Both the position numbers and the translations under genes were made by a program. A stretch of 12,611 nucleotides of DNA, from assembly GCA_945983015.1 (NCBI GenBank), contig CAMFSN010000045.1, positions 1 through 12,611 on the forward strand, read 5' to 3'. The DNA comes from an uncultured Bacteroidales bacterium (GTDB lineage: Bacteria > Bacteroidota > Bacteroidia > Bacteroidales > UBA932). Within the stretch, counting starts at the first letter, position 1. The number at the start of each line of letters is the position of its first letter. The notes under the pieces are model-generated. The model had not been told where the DNA came from and ran no database searches. It was given only the letters and a program-made list of their open reading frames with translations. Of the stretch, positions 8,001 through 12,611 are shown piece by piece.

Positions 8001-8153
8001 CGTCATCACCACTACAGTAGGGGCATTCAGGTCAGGGAAAACATCCACCTCCATTCTGGAAGCTGTATATATGCCAATTCCCATCAGCAGAAAAGCCGCG
8101 ATCAGTACAGGAAGACGGTTATTCAAAGAGAACTTTATAATCTTGTTAAGCAT
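5085..8153 (-). CDS. Heavy-metal efflux RND pump (CusA/CzcA family)
   Basis: A 1022-residue inner-membrane RND transporter with the family's usual length and layout. A first membrane helix (about 12-31) is followed by a large periplasmic porter loop, helices TM2-TM6 (about 335-500), a second loop, and a C-terminal helix bundle (about 860-1015). It exports metal cations from periplasm or cytosol using the proton gradient. Early HME signatures include VDVFPDLNAPTVVVMTEA (36-53) and MAPEEVERRVTFPVE (56-70). The TM4 proton-relay motif is VDDAIVDVEN (403-412): D404 and E411 match the paired acidic residues of CzcA and CusA. The first CzcA aspartate is replaced by Ala398, as in CusA, while D405 and D409 are extra. 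ISHRIDAMLSG in the second loop carries a methionine near the place of a CusA copper-site Met. The metal is therefore unresolved between Cu/Ag and divalent ions. It is the middle gene of the B-A-C operon: 3 nt after B, 4-nt overlap with C. Confidence 0.95.
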   Translation of the reverse strand: MLNKIIKFSLNNRLPVLIAAFLLMGIGIYTASRMEVDVFPDLNAPTVVVMTEAGGMAPEEVERRVTFPVETAVNGASDVRRVRSSSTTGFSIVWVEFDWGTDIYRARQIVSEKLALISDSLPEGVGRPTLGPQSSILGELMFISLRSDSTSLQELRTLADWTIRPRILAMGGVAQVSVIGGELKEYQIELKPALMRKYEVSLKEVFEAVEGMNSDSSGGILYEYGNEYIVRGVLSSDRISDLGNAFVKMNDGSPIMLKDIAHLQIGNHLPKMGTASHDGHPAVMITVSKQPNTNTVELSSRIDEAIAELSENLPSDVQISTDIYRQERFIQSSINNVGKALLEGAIFVVIVLFLFLMNVRTTFISLITIPLSLLVSVLVLKLFGLSINTMSLGGMAIAIGSLVDDAIVDVENVFKRLKENRALPSEQRLPVKELVFEASREVRMPILNSTLIIIVSFIPLFFLSGMEGKLLVPLGIAFITALCASTLVALTLTPVLCSYLLGENKETKEAYLSTHLKRIYEKALRGAIRHKGAVLGGTLLLLIIALCFFFNLGSNFLPPFNEGSFTINISTLPGVSLEESDRIGAQAEKILMEIPEIQTVGRKTGRAELDEHALGVNSSEIEAPFILDKRSKAELEAEIREKLGVIPGINFELGSPISHRIDAMLSGSRANIAIKIFGEDLQTLYSLATEVREEIEDIPGLVDLNVEQLVSRPQLQIIPKREILARYGISLPEFSQMVNVLLSGEVVSTVYEGNKSFDLVLKAQGSERNSIEAIRNMLIRSDQGQVPLGELAEIRSSSGPNTINRENVSRKIVVSANVSGRDLSGVVGDIRSRVSEISLPQDYHIEYGGQFESQESASRILLIASIFSIMLIFLLLFKQFGNAVQSAVILLNLPLALIGGVFVLQFTDRMLSIPAIIGFISLFGIATRNGMLLISRYNDLREKNYSLEESVLKGSVDRLLPILMTALTSALALIPLALGGDMPGNEIQSPMAKVILGGLLSSTLLNAFVVPIMYLIISKKSR

Positions 8154-8156
8154 ATC

Positions 8157-9314
8157 CTAATGATTATGAGAATGTCCCGGGATTATCGCAGTGGCTGAAG
8201 CAGCCCTGAGACTATATGCTCCGTTGACTACCACTTCCTCGCCTTCCTGCAATCCGTCCAGGATTTCAGTTCTGAATCCGTCCCTTCTGCCAAGTGTCAC
8301 CTCCTGTTTCCTATACATATCCCCGTGCTCCCTTACAAATACGAAGTACTTGCCCTGGTCTTCTATCAGAGAAGTCAGTGGGATACTGATTAGCTTATCT
8401 TTTGAAGGAGACAATAAATACAACTCGGCATACGCTCCCAAAGGATAATTCAGACTATTGTCAAATTCGAAATAAACAGGGATATAAGGACTGGTTGAAG
8501 CGGAGCTGCTCCCAATTGATATGAGCCTGCCCCTCAAATCATTCAGACTGTGAAAGCTCTCCTCGGAAAGCAGTTTCAAATGAAGGTCCTGAATGCTTGA
8601 AAGCTCTTTGTAAAAACTCTGTGAGACTTCGGCCCTCAAAACTAGCCTGTCAGTATCCGCTATCCTCAGAAGAGGCTGTCCTACAGCTACATAATCTCCC
8701 TGAGAAACATTAATCTGAATTATCTTACCATCAGCGGGGGACAGAATATCCACTCCTCCTTCCGAGAAAGTGGAAGAAGATGCCCTGTAGGCACTTTGGG
8801 CCAATTCATACCTAAGCTTGATATTCTCAAATTCCTGCTCGGATATGATTTTATCAGCTATCAGTTTTTCAGCCCTCTCATATTCCTTTTTGGCAGATTC
8901 GTATTCCAGTTGGGCTTTTCTGCTGGGATCGCCCTCGGGAAGACCCTCAGCTGAGAGGGAAAAGAGTCTCTCCCCCTTTTTAACTTCCATTCCCTCGCTC
9001 AGATAAGCCTTCCCCGCAAAGGATATCACTCCGGAAGAAGTGGCTACTACACTCCACTCCTTCCCTGGAGAGGATTGAAGTTCTCCAAATGCCGGAATTA
9101 CCGCATTGAAAATCTCTTTGTCAACTATTTCGGTCTTCAGATTACAAGCCTTTGCCTGCTCCTCAGAGAAATGAATCTCCCCTTCGTGATGATGCTCCTC
9201 TGATTCCAAGTGGGAGTCTTCATTACTATGGGAATCCGACTTTGCTCCACTTTTACAGGCAGTAAAAGCCAGGCATATACAAAACAAACTCGGTAATACA
9301 GAATTGAATTTCAT
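8157..9314 (-). CDS. Periplasmic adaptor (membrane fusion) lipoprotein of the metal efflux system (CusB/CzcB-like)
   Basis: A 385-residue RND periplasmic adaptor that would link the pump to the outer-membrane channel. The N-terminus is a lipoprotein signal with lipobox-like FTAC, predicted lipidated Cys20. A short metal-binding linker follows, with six histidines between 29 and 48, including HHH 41-43. Lipoyl half-motifs lie at about 87-125 and 188-222, flanking an alpha-hairpin (about 128-180, EYESAKKEYERAEKLIADK). Then come the beta-barrel (about 225-330) and the membrane-proximal domain (about 335-378). The extreme C-terminus is HSHNH (381-385), a second His cluster. His-rich ends favour a Zn/Co/Ni/Cd or Cu-type substrate over an organic drug. 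It is the first gene of the operon, preceded by a putative promoter and an inverted repeat. Confidence 0.93.
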   Translation of the reverse strand: MKFNSVLPSLFCICLAFTACKSGAKSDSHSNEDSHLESEEHHHEGEIHFSEEQAKACNLKTEIVDKEIFNAVIPAFGELQSSPGKEWSVVATSSGVISFAGKAYLSEGMEVKKGERLFSLSAEGLPEGDPSRKAQLEYESAKKEYERAEKLIADKIISEQEFENIKLRYELAQSAYRASSSTFSEGGVDILSPADGKIIQINVSQGDYVAVGQPLLRIADTDRLVLRAEVSQSFYKELSSIQDLHLKLLSEESFHSLNDLRGRLISIGSSSASTSPYIPVYFEFDNSLNYPLGAYAELYLLSPSKDKLISIPLTSLIEDQGKYFVFVREHGDMYRKQEVTLGRRDGFRTEILDGLQEGEEVVVNGAYSLRAASATAIIPGHSHNH

Positions 9315-9337
9315 AATGGACAGTCTTTAAAAGCCTC

Positions 9338-9345
9338 CAAAAATA
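9338..9345 (-). promoter_or_regulatory. -7 element for the metal efflux operon
   Basis: The minus strand reads TATTTTTG, a full match to TAnnTTTG, and ends 23 nt before the adaptor gene's ATG. The expected leader is about 16-19 nt. A TTG with ideal 20-nt spacing is absent: candidates are at spacings of 14 and 25. A non-ideal -33 would be consistent with a promoter that needs an activator or is regulated. Confidence 0.45.
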
Positions 9346-9357
9346 TGAAATCCCTCC

Positions 9358-9372
9358 TGCAACCGAGTTGCA
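9358..9372. repeat. Perfect inverted repeat TGCAAC-CGA-GTTGCA, candidate operator
   Basis: Six-base arms (9358-9363 and 9367-9372) pair perfectly around a 3-nt centre. The element lies in the 80-nt gap between the small secreted protein gene and the efflux operon, just upstream of the operon's -7 element. Position suggests an operator for a dimeric regulator. A terminator for the upstream gene is less likely, because the minus strand after it reads GGAGGG and not a T-run. Seen directly; function inferred. Confidence 0.4.
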
Positions 9373-9394
9373 AATGAGTAATTAAAATCCTTTA

Positions 9395-9892
9395 TCAGTA
9401 ATTGATATAGGTATTCACCATCACTATTCCCTGAACAGGGGTATTGGACGGAAGAAAAGCATCGTCTCCGTTGATAAGGAAGCCGACTACAGTAAACAAT
9501 CCGCAGGCGATAGCCAATACCACGTTATCATCTCCGGAAGCGCTGACAGTGGCGCCTGTCAAAGGAATATAAGTACCATCATTGGCATAAATGCCGTCAA
9601 TGGAGATAAAGAATTCCCCTCCTATACCGAAAACGGTAGCCCTTCTGGCAGACAGAACGTAGCCCTTTACGACACTTCCCGAAGGGATGACTGTAACTCC
9701 CTGAGCCACAACATCATTCGATACTATGAAATCTACACTGTTCCCTTCGGAAAGATACCTGGAATTCAGAGTGGAAACACTTTTCATATTGACAGGAGTA
9801 CCTGCTTTCAAGACAAGAGTCTCGCCATTCTGAGCAAAAGCAGACAGCACACTGACAAAGGCAAAAAGCACGATAAATAAAACTTTTTTCAT
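9395..9892 (-). CDS. Small secreted beta-rich protein of unknown function
   Basis: A 165-residue protein with a clean Sec signal peptide (MKKVLFIVLFAFVSVLSAFA, cleavage after residue 20). The mature part starts with LKAGTPVNMKSVSTLNS (28-44), then VDFIVSNDVV (53-62), VIPSGSVVKGYV (68-79) and GGEFFISIDGI (91-101). This is a strand-rich pattern I have seen in secreted or envelope proteins of many bacteria, with a consensus like AGTPV...GDxVxFxVxxDV...VIPxGxxxxGxV. A hydrophobic segment (123-140) could be a membrane helix. The C-terminal LPSNTPVQGIVMV (147-159) echoes the N-terminal AGTPV motif, suggesting one closed beta fold. No enzymatic residues are recognisable. It lies 2 nt after the YidD-fusion gene, so the two are almost certainly co-transcribed. 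I cannot name a function. Confidence 0.75.
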   Translation of the reverse strand: MKKVLFIVLFAFVSVLSAFAQNGETLVLKAGTPVNMKSVSTLNSRYLSEGNSVDFIVSNDVVAQGVTVIPSGSVVKGYVLSARRATVFGIGGEFFISIDGIYANDGTYIPLTGATVSASGDDNVVLAIACGLFTVVGFLINGDDAFLPSNTPVQGIVMVNTYINY

Positions 9893-9894
9893 AA

Positions 9895-11070
9895 TTAATT
9901 GATATATGGATTAATATTTCTCAATTTCGTAGTGAAGCCCCTCCACTGCATTTCATTATATCTTCCGGCACTCTGAGCGGCCCCCACCATATTACCTATA
10001 TAAAAGGAAAGATTCAAAGCTCCGCATATTATAGCCACCCCATAGTTTTGGGAACTTGCTGAAGTCCAGGTGGCATAAAAAAGCAAAGAATTGATAAGCA
10101 GCGAGGTAAGGGCATTGGAAAAGGAACCGGTATAAAGATAACCCGCGCCAGGAATCAGGCTCAGAGCTGCAGCGAGCCACTCGCTCTTTTCCCTTCTTCT
10201 CTGCATATCCTCCAAGACACTCAGGCTCCTGCTATATGCCAATTCATTTCCATCCCAGGATAGTTTGCTGTCAAAGGCCTGCCCGGCTCTGTCAAACTCC
10301 CCTTTCTCGGCATAAAGCAAGGCCAATTCCCCATAGGGAGCCGCATACTCCCGACTCAAATCCGCATTATTCTCAAAAATGTCAGCCGCTTTTTCAAAAC
10401 GCTCCAGAGAAAGCGCATTCTCAGATGTGAGTGATAGGATATGGGCCGAAGTATAGAGCAAAGAGTAATCCTCCTTCAAAGAGGAAGGCGCGGAATCGTA
10501 AGTCTTCAGGGCTTGGGTAAATTTCCCCATTCCCTCATAGCACTTTAACTTGTCCACATACAGAAGGGCTTCATACTTATACTTCTCAGGATAAAAAAAG
10601 AAAAGCCTTTCTATCTCCAATAGCGCCGCTTCATAATTCTTCTGATTAATAAGCTTATGCACGAATCGGATGTCCACCGAAGATGAGTCTGAGGGCGGAA
10701 GCACCGCAGCCGAAGGGGCCACGGAATGGGAAGAGCACAATTCTTCGGGCACAAGCCTGGTGGCCGGAAAGTCAATTAGCCGGCGGGAGCCGTTAAAATT
10801 GGCCGAAAGATAAAACTTAGAATCGTGACCGCAACGGGTCAATCTGTCGGCAGTGAGAGCCATAGCCAGGGGAAAGGGATAATCCTGGAAAAGCATCTTG
10901 GAATAAGCGGAGCAGGAGGGATACATCCTGCAATGGCTATTCTTCAAGGGGCTGAGGAATTTCTGATAAAAATGGATATAATCCACTGCCGCAGCATTTT
11001 CTTCCGCCTTCAGGGGTGAAAGGAAAAAGCCACTGAACAGAATCAATATAAACACTCCTCTTTTCCACAT
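9895..11070 (-). CDS. yidD: YidD-domain protein fused to TPR repeats and a C-terminal membrane domain
   Basis: A 391-residue, three-part protein. Residues 1-22 form a signal peptide or anchor helix. Residues about 29-85 are a YidD domain (membrane protein insertion efficiency factor): YIHFYQKFLSPLKNSHCRMY, then PSCSAY, with the conserved cysteines C47, C53 and C80 (LTRC). Ordinary YidD is only 70-90 residues, cytoplasmic, and usually encoded near yidC and rnpA, which are absent here. After a low-complexity Ser/Pro/Ala linker (112-131), residues about 133-295 are helical TPR-like repeats (NYEAALLEIERLF, KFTQALKTYD, ALSLERFEKAADIF, GEFDRAGQAF). Residues about 298-372 form a hydrophobic module with SLIPGAGYLYTG (304-315) and FYIGNMVGAAQSAGRYNE (356-373), as in TM2/DUF5683-like tails. 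Start ATG 11070 fits the signal peptide. The symbol covers only the first domain; the function of the fusion is unknown. Confidence 0.82.
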   Translation of the reverse strand: MWKRGVFILILFSGFFLSPLKAEENAAAVDYIHFYQKFLSPLKNSHCRMYPSCSAYSKMLFQDYPFPLAMALTADRLTRCGHDSKFYLSANFNGSRRLIDFPATRLVPEELCSSHSVAPSAAVLPPSDSSSVDIRFVHKLINQKNYEAALLEIERLFFFYPEKYKYEALLYVDKLKCYEGMGKFTQALKTYDSAPSSLKEDYSLLYTSAHILSLTSENALSLERFEKAADIFENNADLSREYAAPYGELALLYAEKGEFDRAGQAFDSKLSWDGNELAYSRSLSVLEDMQRRREKSEWLAAALSLIPGAGYLYTGSFSNALTSLLINSLLFYATWTSASSQNYGVAIICGALNLSFYIGNMVGAAQSAGRYNEMQWRGFTTKLRNINPYIN

Positions 11071-11078
11071 ACAGCTTG

Positions 11079-11086
11079 CAAATATA
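11079..11086 (-). promoter_or_regulatory. Possible -7 element before the YidD-fusion gene
   Basis: The minus strand reads TATATTTG, a full TAnnTTTG match, 8 nt before the ATG and 3 nt from the stop of the upstream desulfidase gene. No TTG lies at the correct distance. If used, the leader would be only a few bases. Read-through from the desulfidase gene, whose stop is 19 nt upstream of the ATG, is an equally good explanation. Confidence 0.3.
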
Positions 11087-11089
11087 CAA

Positions 11090-12379
11090 CTATTTACATA
11101 ACATTATATCTAAAATCAAGCTATTTGTGGACTTCATACCGAAAGCACCTATATTCCCCATATTCTGTATGGTCTTCTCTATATCCTCGTCTATGATTCC
11201 GTCAGTAGGCTGGGCGCAGATACCATTGACAGCCAGCATCGCAGACTGCAAGGCACAGGATACTCCGCTTGCCACCTTGAGCGCACAGCCTTCCTTAGCC
11301 CCGTCACATATCATTCCGGTGATACTTCCAATCATATTCTTAATGGCATAGGACATCTCCTTTACTCCCCCGCCCCTAAGCATAACTATTCCGCAAGATG
11401 AACCCGTGGAAGCCACCACGCAGCCACATAAGGCGGACAATCGGCCCAGGTAAGACTTTATATGTATGGCCACCAGATTACTCAAGGTGACAGCCCTTAT
11501 CATTTCTTCCTCTCCGGCATTCAGAAACTGCGAAGCGGCCAGCACCGGAATAGAAACGGTGATTCCCTGGTTGCCACTACCGGAATTACTCATAGCGGGA
11601 AGCTGGCAGCCGGCCATCCTCGCATCCGAAGCTGCTGCAGTCTTAGACATACATTCCGTACTTAAAGTCCTTCCAAAGACTTCCTTGGCAGAATTGCTGG
11701 CTATAGTCTTACCGACCCTGAGGCCATAATCCCCTTTCATACCCTCTTCACTGAGAGCGGAATTCAGTCTGATCTGCTCCCTGATAAGCCCCAGGTCTGA
11801 AAGGCTGGCAGTCCTGGCGAATTCGTAAATCATCTCCAAAGTCAGAAACTTCCCCTCCTCCTCTTCCTGCTCCAGAACTTCTTCAGTCCTTTCATCCAGC
11901 AATACCTCGGAATTCCGACTTACGAAACTAATCCGGTCATGTTCATCCTCCACTATGCAGCAGGCGAGAGTCCCGTCTTCCAATTCACACTCTGCCCTGG
12001 CATAGAGAATTTTCTCGCTCTCAGCGGAACTTACCTTCACCTTAGCGGCCTTAATCAGTCCCTTGGCCTTCTGCACGGCCGCAGGATTCACATCCTTTAG
12101 GACTTCGAGTCCATAATGCCAATTCCCACACACTGCCGCGAGAGCAATGGCTATAGGCAAACCGGTCTGACCGGTTCCGGGGATCCCCACTCCCATAGCA
12201 TTCTTCAAAATGCCGGCGCAGACACTCACTCTCAATTCCTTTATAGGAGATGCTCCCCCACACTCATCCACGGCTCTGGCCACACACAATGCCACTGCTA
12301 CAGGTTCCGTACAACCCAAAGCCGGTTTAACTTCCCTATGGAGCAGATCTAAGATTCTGGAATAAATACACGAGTCCAT
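11090..12379 (-). CDS. L-cysteine desulfidase / UPF0597 family protein (CyuA/YhaM-like)
   Basis: A 429-residue cytoplasmic [4Fe-4S] enzyme of the UPF0597 family, related to the iron-sulfur L-serine dehydratase alpha chain. It is predicted to break L-cysteine into pyruvate, ammonia and sulfide. EVKPALGCTEPVAVAL (16-31) is the family signature, with C23 matching the active-site cysteine C25 of the Methanocaldococcus jannaschii desulfidase. C318 (ALCGC), C358 and C365 (MICDGAKEGCALK) keep the 40- and 7-residue spacings of its cluster ligands C282, C322 and C329. Other conserved blocks are GVGIPGTGQTGLPIA (63-77) and SNSGSGNQG (264-272). The length is standard and intact. ATG 12379 is preceded by a TAnnTTTG element. 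The YidD-fusion gene follows 19 nt after the stop. Some members are annotated as serine dehydratase, so substrate preference remains inferred. Confidence 0.92.
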   Translation of the reverse strand: MDSCIYSRILDLLHREVKPALGCTEPVAVALCVARAVDECGGASPIKELRVSVCAGILKNAMGVGIPGTGQTGLPIAIALAAVCGNWHYGLEVLKDVNPAAVQKAKGLIKAAKVKVSSAESEKILYARAECELEDGTLACCIVEDEHDRISFVSRNSEVLLDERTEEVLEQEEEEGKFLTLEMIYEFARTASLSDLGLIREQIRLNSALSEEGMKGDYGLRVGKTIASNSAKEVFGRTLSTECMSKTAAASDARMAGCQLPAMSNSGSGNQGITVSIPVLAASQFLNAGEEEMIRAVTLSNLVAIHIKSYLGRLSALCGCVVASTGSSCGIVMLRGGGVKEMSYAIKNMIGSITGMICDGAKEGCALKVASGVSCALQSAMLAVNGICAQPTDGIIDEDIEKTIQNMGNIGAFGMKSTNSLILDIMLCK

Positions 12380-12386
12380 AATTGAA

Positions 12387-12394
12387 TAGCTTTG
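12387..12394 (+). promoter_or_regulatory. -7 element for the divergent gene at 12424
   Basis: The plus strand reads TAGCTTTG, a full TAnnTTTG match, ending 29 nt before ATG 12424. It lies 4 bp from the opposing -7 element of the desulfidase gene, so polymerase binding at the two promoters should be mutually exclusive. No TTG is found 19-21 nt upstream. Confidence 0.4.
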
Positions 12395-12398
12395 CCGA

Positions 12399-12406
12399 CA
12401 AAAGTA
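12399..12406 (-). promoter_or_regulatory. -7 element for the desulfidase gene
   Basis: The minus strand reads TACTTTTG, a full TAnnTTTG match, ending 19 nt before the ATG at 12379. The upstream -33 region lies in the AT-rich stretch and the first codons of the divergent gene, and no ideally spaced TTG is visible. Confidence 0.45.
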
Positions 12407-12423
12407 ATAAAAAAGGGCGACAA

Positions 12424-12611
12424 ATGATAAAAAAGAAGAAACACGACTACGATGAGTTGTCGAGATGTAAGCCTCGAGGCTTACGGACTACTTCTCAGGC
12501 CGACTACTTCCGCTCGGTGCCCAAGCATCATAGCCAAAAGGAGATAGAGCCTATTGACGGGTGGCCGGCATTCACCTACCACATTGCGCCGACCTACGAC
12601 TTCAAGCAGGA
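12424..12611 (+). CDS. Unrecognised protein, 5' fragment cut by the contig end
   Basis: An open frame from ATG 12424 to the end of the window (62 complete codons plus 2 bases) with no stop. The translation starts MIKKKKHDYDELSRCKPRGL and later has ADYFRSVPKHH and DGWPAFTYHIAPTYDF. It is strongly basic at the start, has no signal peptide or membrane helix, and matches no family I know. In its favour are the upstream TAGCTTTG element and the absence of an alternative minus-strand frame. The last 127 bases are about 56% G+C by my hand count, somewhat richer than they look elsewhere in the window, but the sample is small. A perfect 18-bp palindrome overlaps codons 15-21. Nothing can be said about function. 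Confidence 0.5.
   Translation, partial: MIKKKKHDYDELSRCKPRGLRTTSQADYFRSVPKHHSQKEIEPIDGWPAFTYHIAPTYDFKQ
12467..12484. repeat. Perfect 18-bp palindrome
   Basis: GTAAGCCTCGAGGCTTAC is identical to its own reverse complement, with no loop and with CTCGAG at the centre. It lies 43 nt inside the partial gene at the right contig end. It could be a site for a dimeric DNA-binding protein, or a junction artefact near the contig end. Confidence 0.6.

Noticed and set aside
5604..8160. Several plus-strand open frames of 75-187 codons, at 5604-6098, 6318-6881, 6793-7179, 7618-7845 and 7846-8160
   Set aside because: All are antisense to the RND pump gene, which is intact and strongly conserved in its own frame. 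They are shadows with no start signals or known motifs.
9373..9394. Rho-independent terminator after the small secreted protein gene
   Set aside because: The only strong hairpin in the gap (9358-9372) is not followed by a T-run on the minus strand. It is better explained as a candidate operator.
9992..10180. A 62-codon minus-strand open frame
   Set aside because: It lies within the YidD-fusion gene in another phase, with no start signal or domain. A frameshifted extra gene is not needed, as the main frame is continuous.
12471..12478. XhoI linker (CCTCGAGG) left by cloning at the right contig end
   Set aside because: The symmetry extends to 18 bp, well beyond a linker. The reading frame continues through it, and no vector sequence follows. 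A library artefact is not fully excluded, but a cloning linker is unlikely in a Nextera shotgun contig.

Overview
The window looks like one complete short contig from a Bacteroidota genome, most likely a gut-type Bacteroidales. It starts with an Illumina Nextera adapter remnant (1-41) and ends inside a gene. The lineage call rests on three things. Nearly every transcription-unit start carries a TAnnTTTG -7 element, one of them with an ideal TTTG-N20-TAnnTTTG layout. Strong Shine-Dalgarno sequences are missing. The gene content is also typical: a Bacteroidota-style long GNAT-like protein, a Na/Pi symporter with a PhoU tail, and a YidD-TPR fusion. Coding density is very high and no gap exceeds 100 bases, so there is no long empty stretch to describe. 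I saw no tRNA, rRNA, CRISPR array, insertion sequence or phage gene.

Layout. (1) 42-808, minus: 5'-terminal two thirds of a GNAT-like protein, cut by the contig end. (2) 865-3967, plus: a radical SAM protein, a Na+/phosphate cotransporter with a PhoU-like C-terminal region, and an SGNH/GDSL hydrolase. The last two are 5 nt apart and probably share the promoter at 1625-1656. (3) 3928-9314, minus: a three-gene heavy-metal efflux system in the order adaptor (B), RND pump (A), outer-membrane channel (C). The genes are translationally coupled (3-nt gap, then a 4-nt overlap), and the last one overlaps the SGNH gene tail-to-tail by 40 bp. (4) 9395-11070, minus: a secreted small protein and a large YidD-TPR-membrane fusion, 2 nt apart. 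(5) 11090-12379, minus: an L-cysteine desulfidase/UPF0597 (CyuA/YhaM-type) enzyme. (6) 12424-12611, plus: start of an unrecognised gene, cut by the contig end and carrying a perfect 18-bp palindrome.

How the genes work together. The efflux genes form a standard tripartite metal exporter: a His-rich lipoprotein adaptor, a proton-driven RND pump whose TM4 acidic motif is of the metal (HME) type, and a TolC-like channel. Their likely control region lies at 9338-9372, where a -7 element sits next to a perfect TGCAAC-N3-GTTGCA inverted repeat. No metal-responsive regulator is present in the window. The YidD fusion and its small secreted partner form a second unit of unknown role and are the least explained part of the window. 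The remaining genes are ordinary metabolic or transport functions.

I do not see convincing evidence for a wholly new system. The best leads are the YidD-TPR-TM/secreted-protein pair, the palindromes at 9358-9372 and 12467-12484, a possible leaderless start at 865, and the corrected start of the phosphate transporter.
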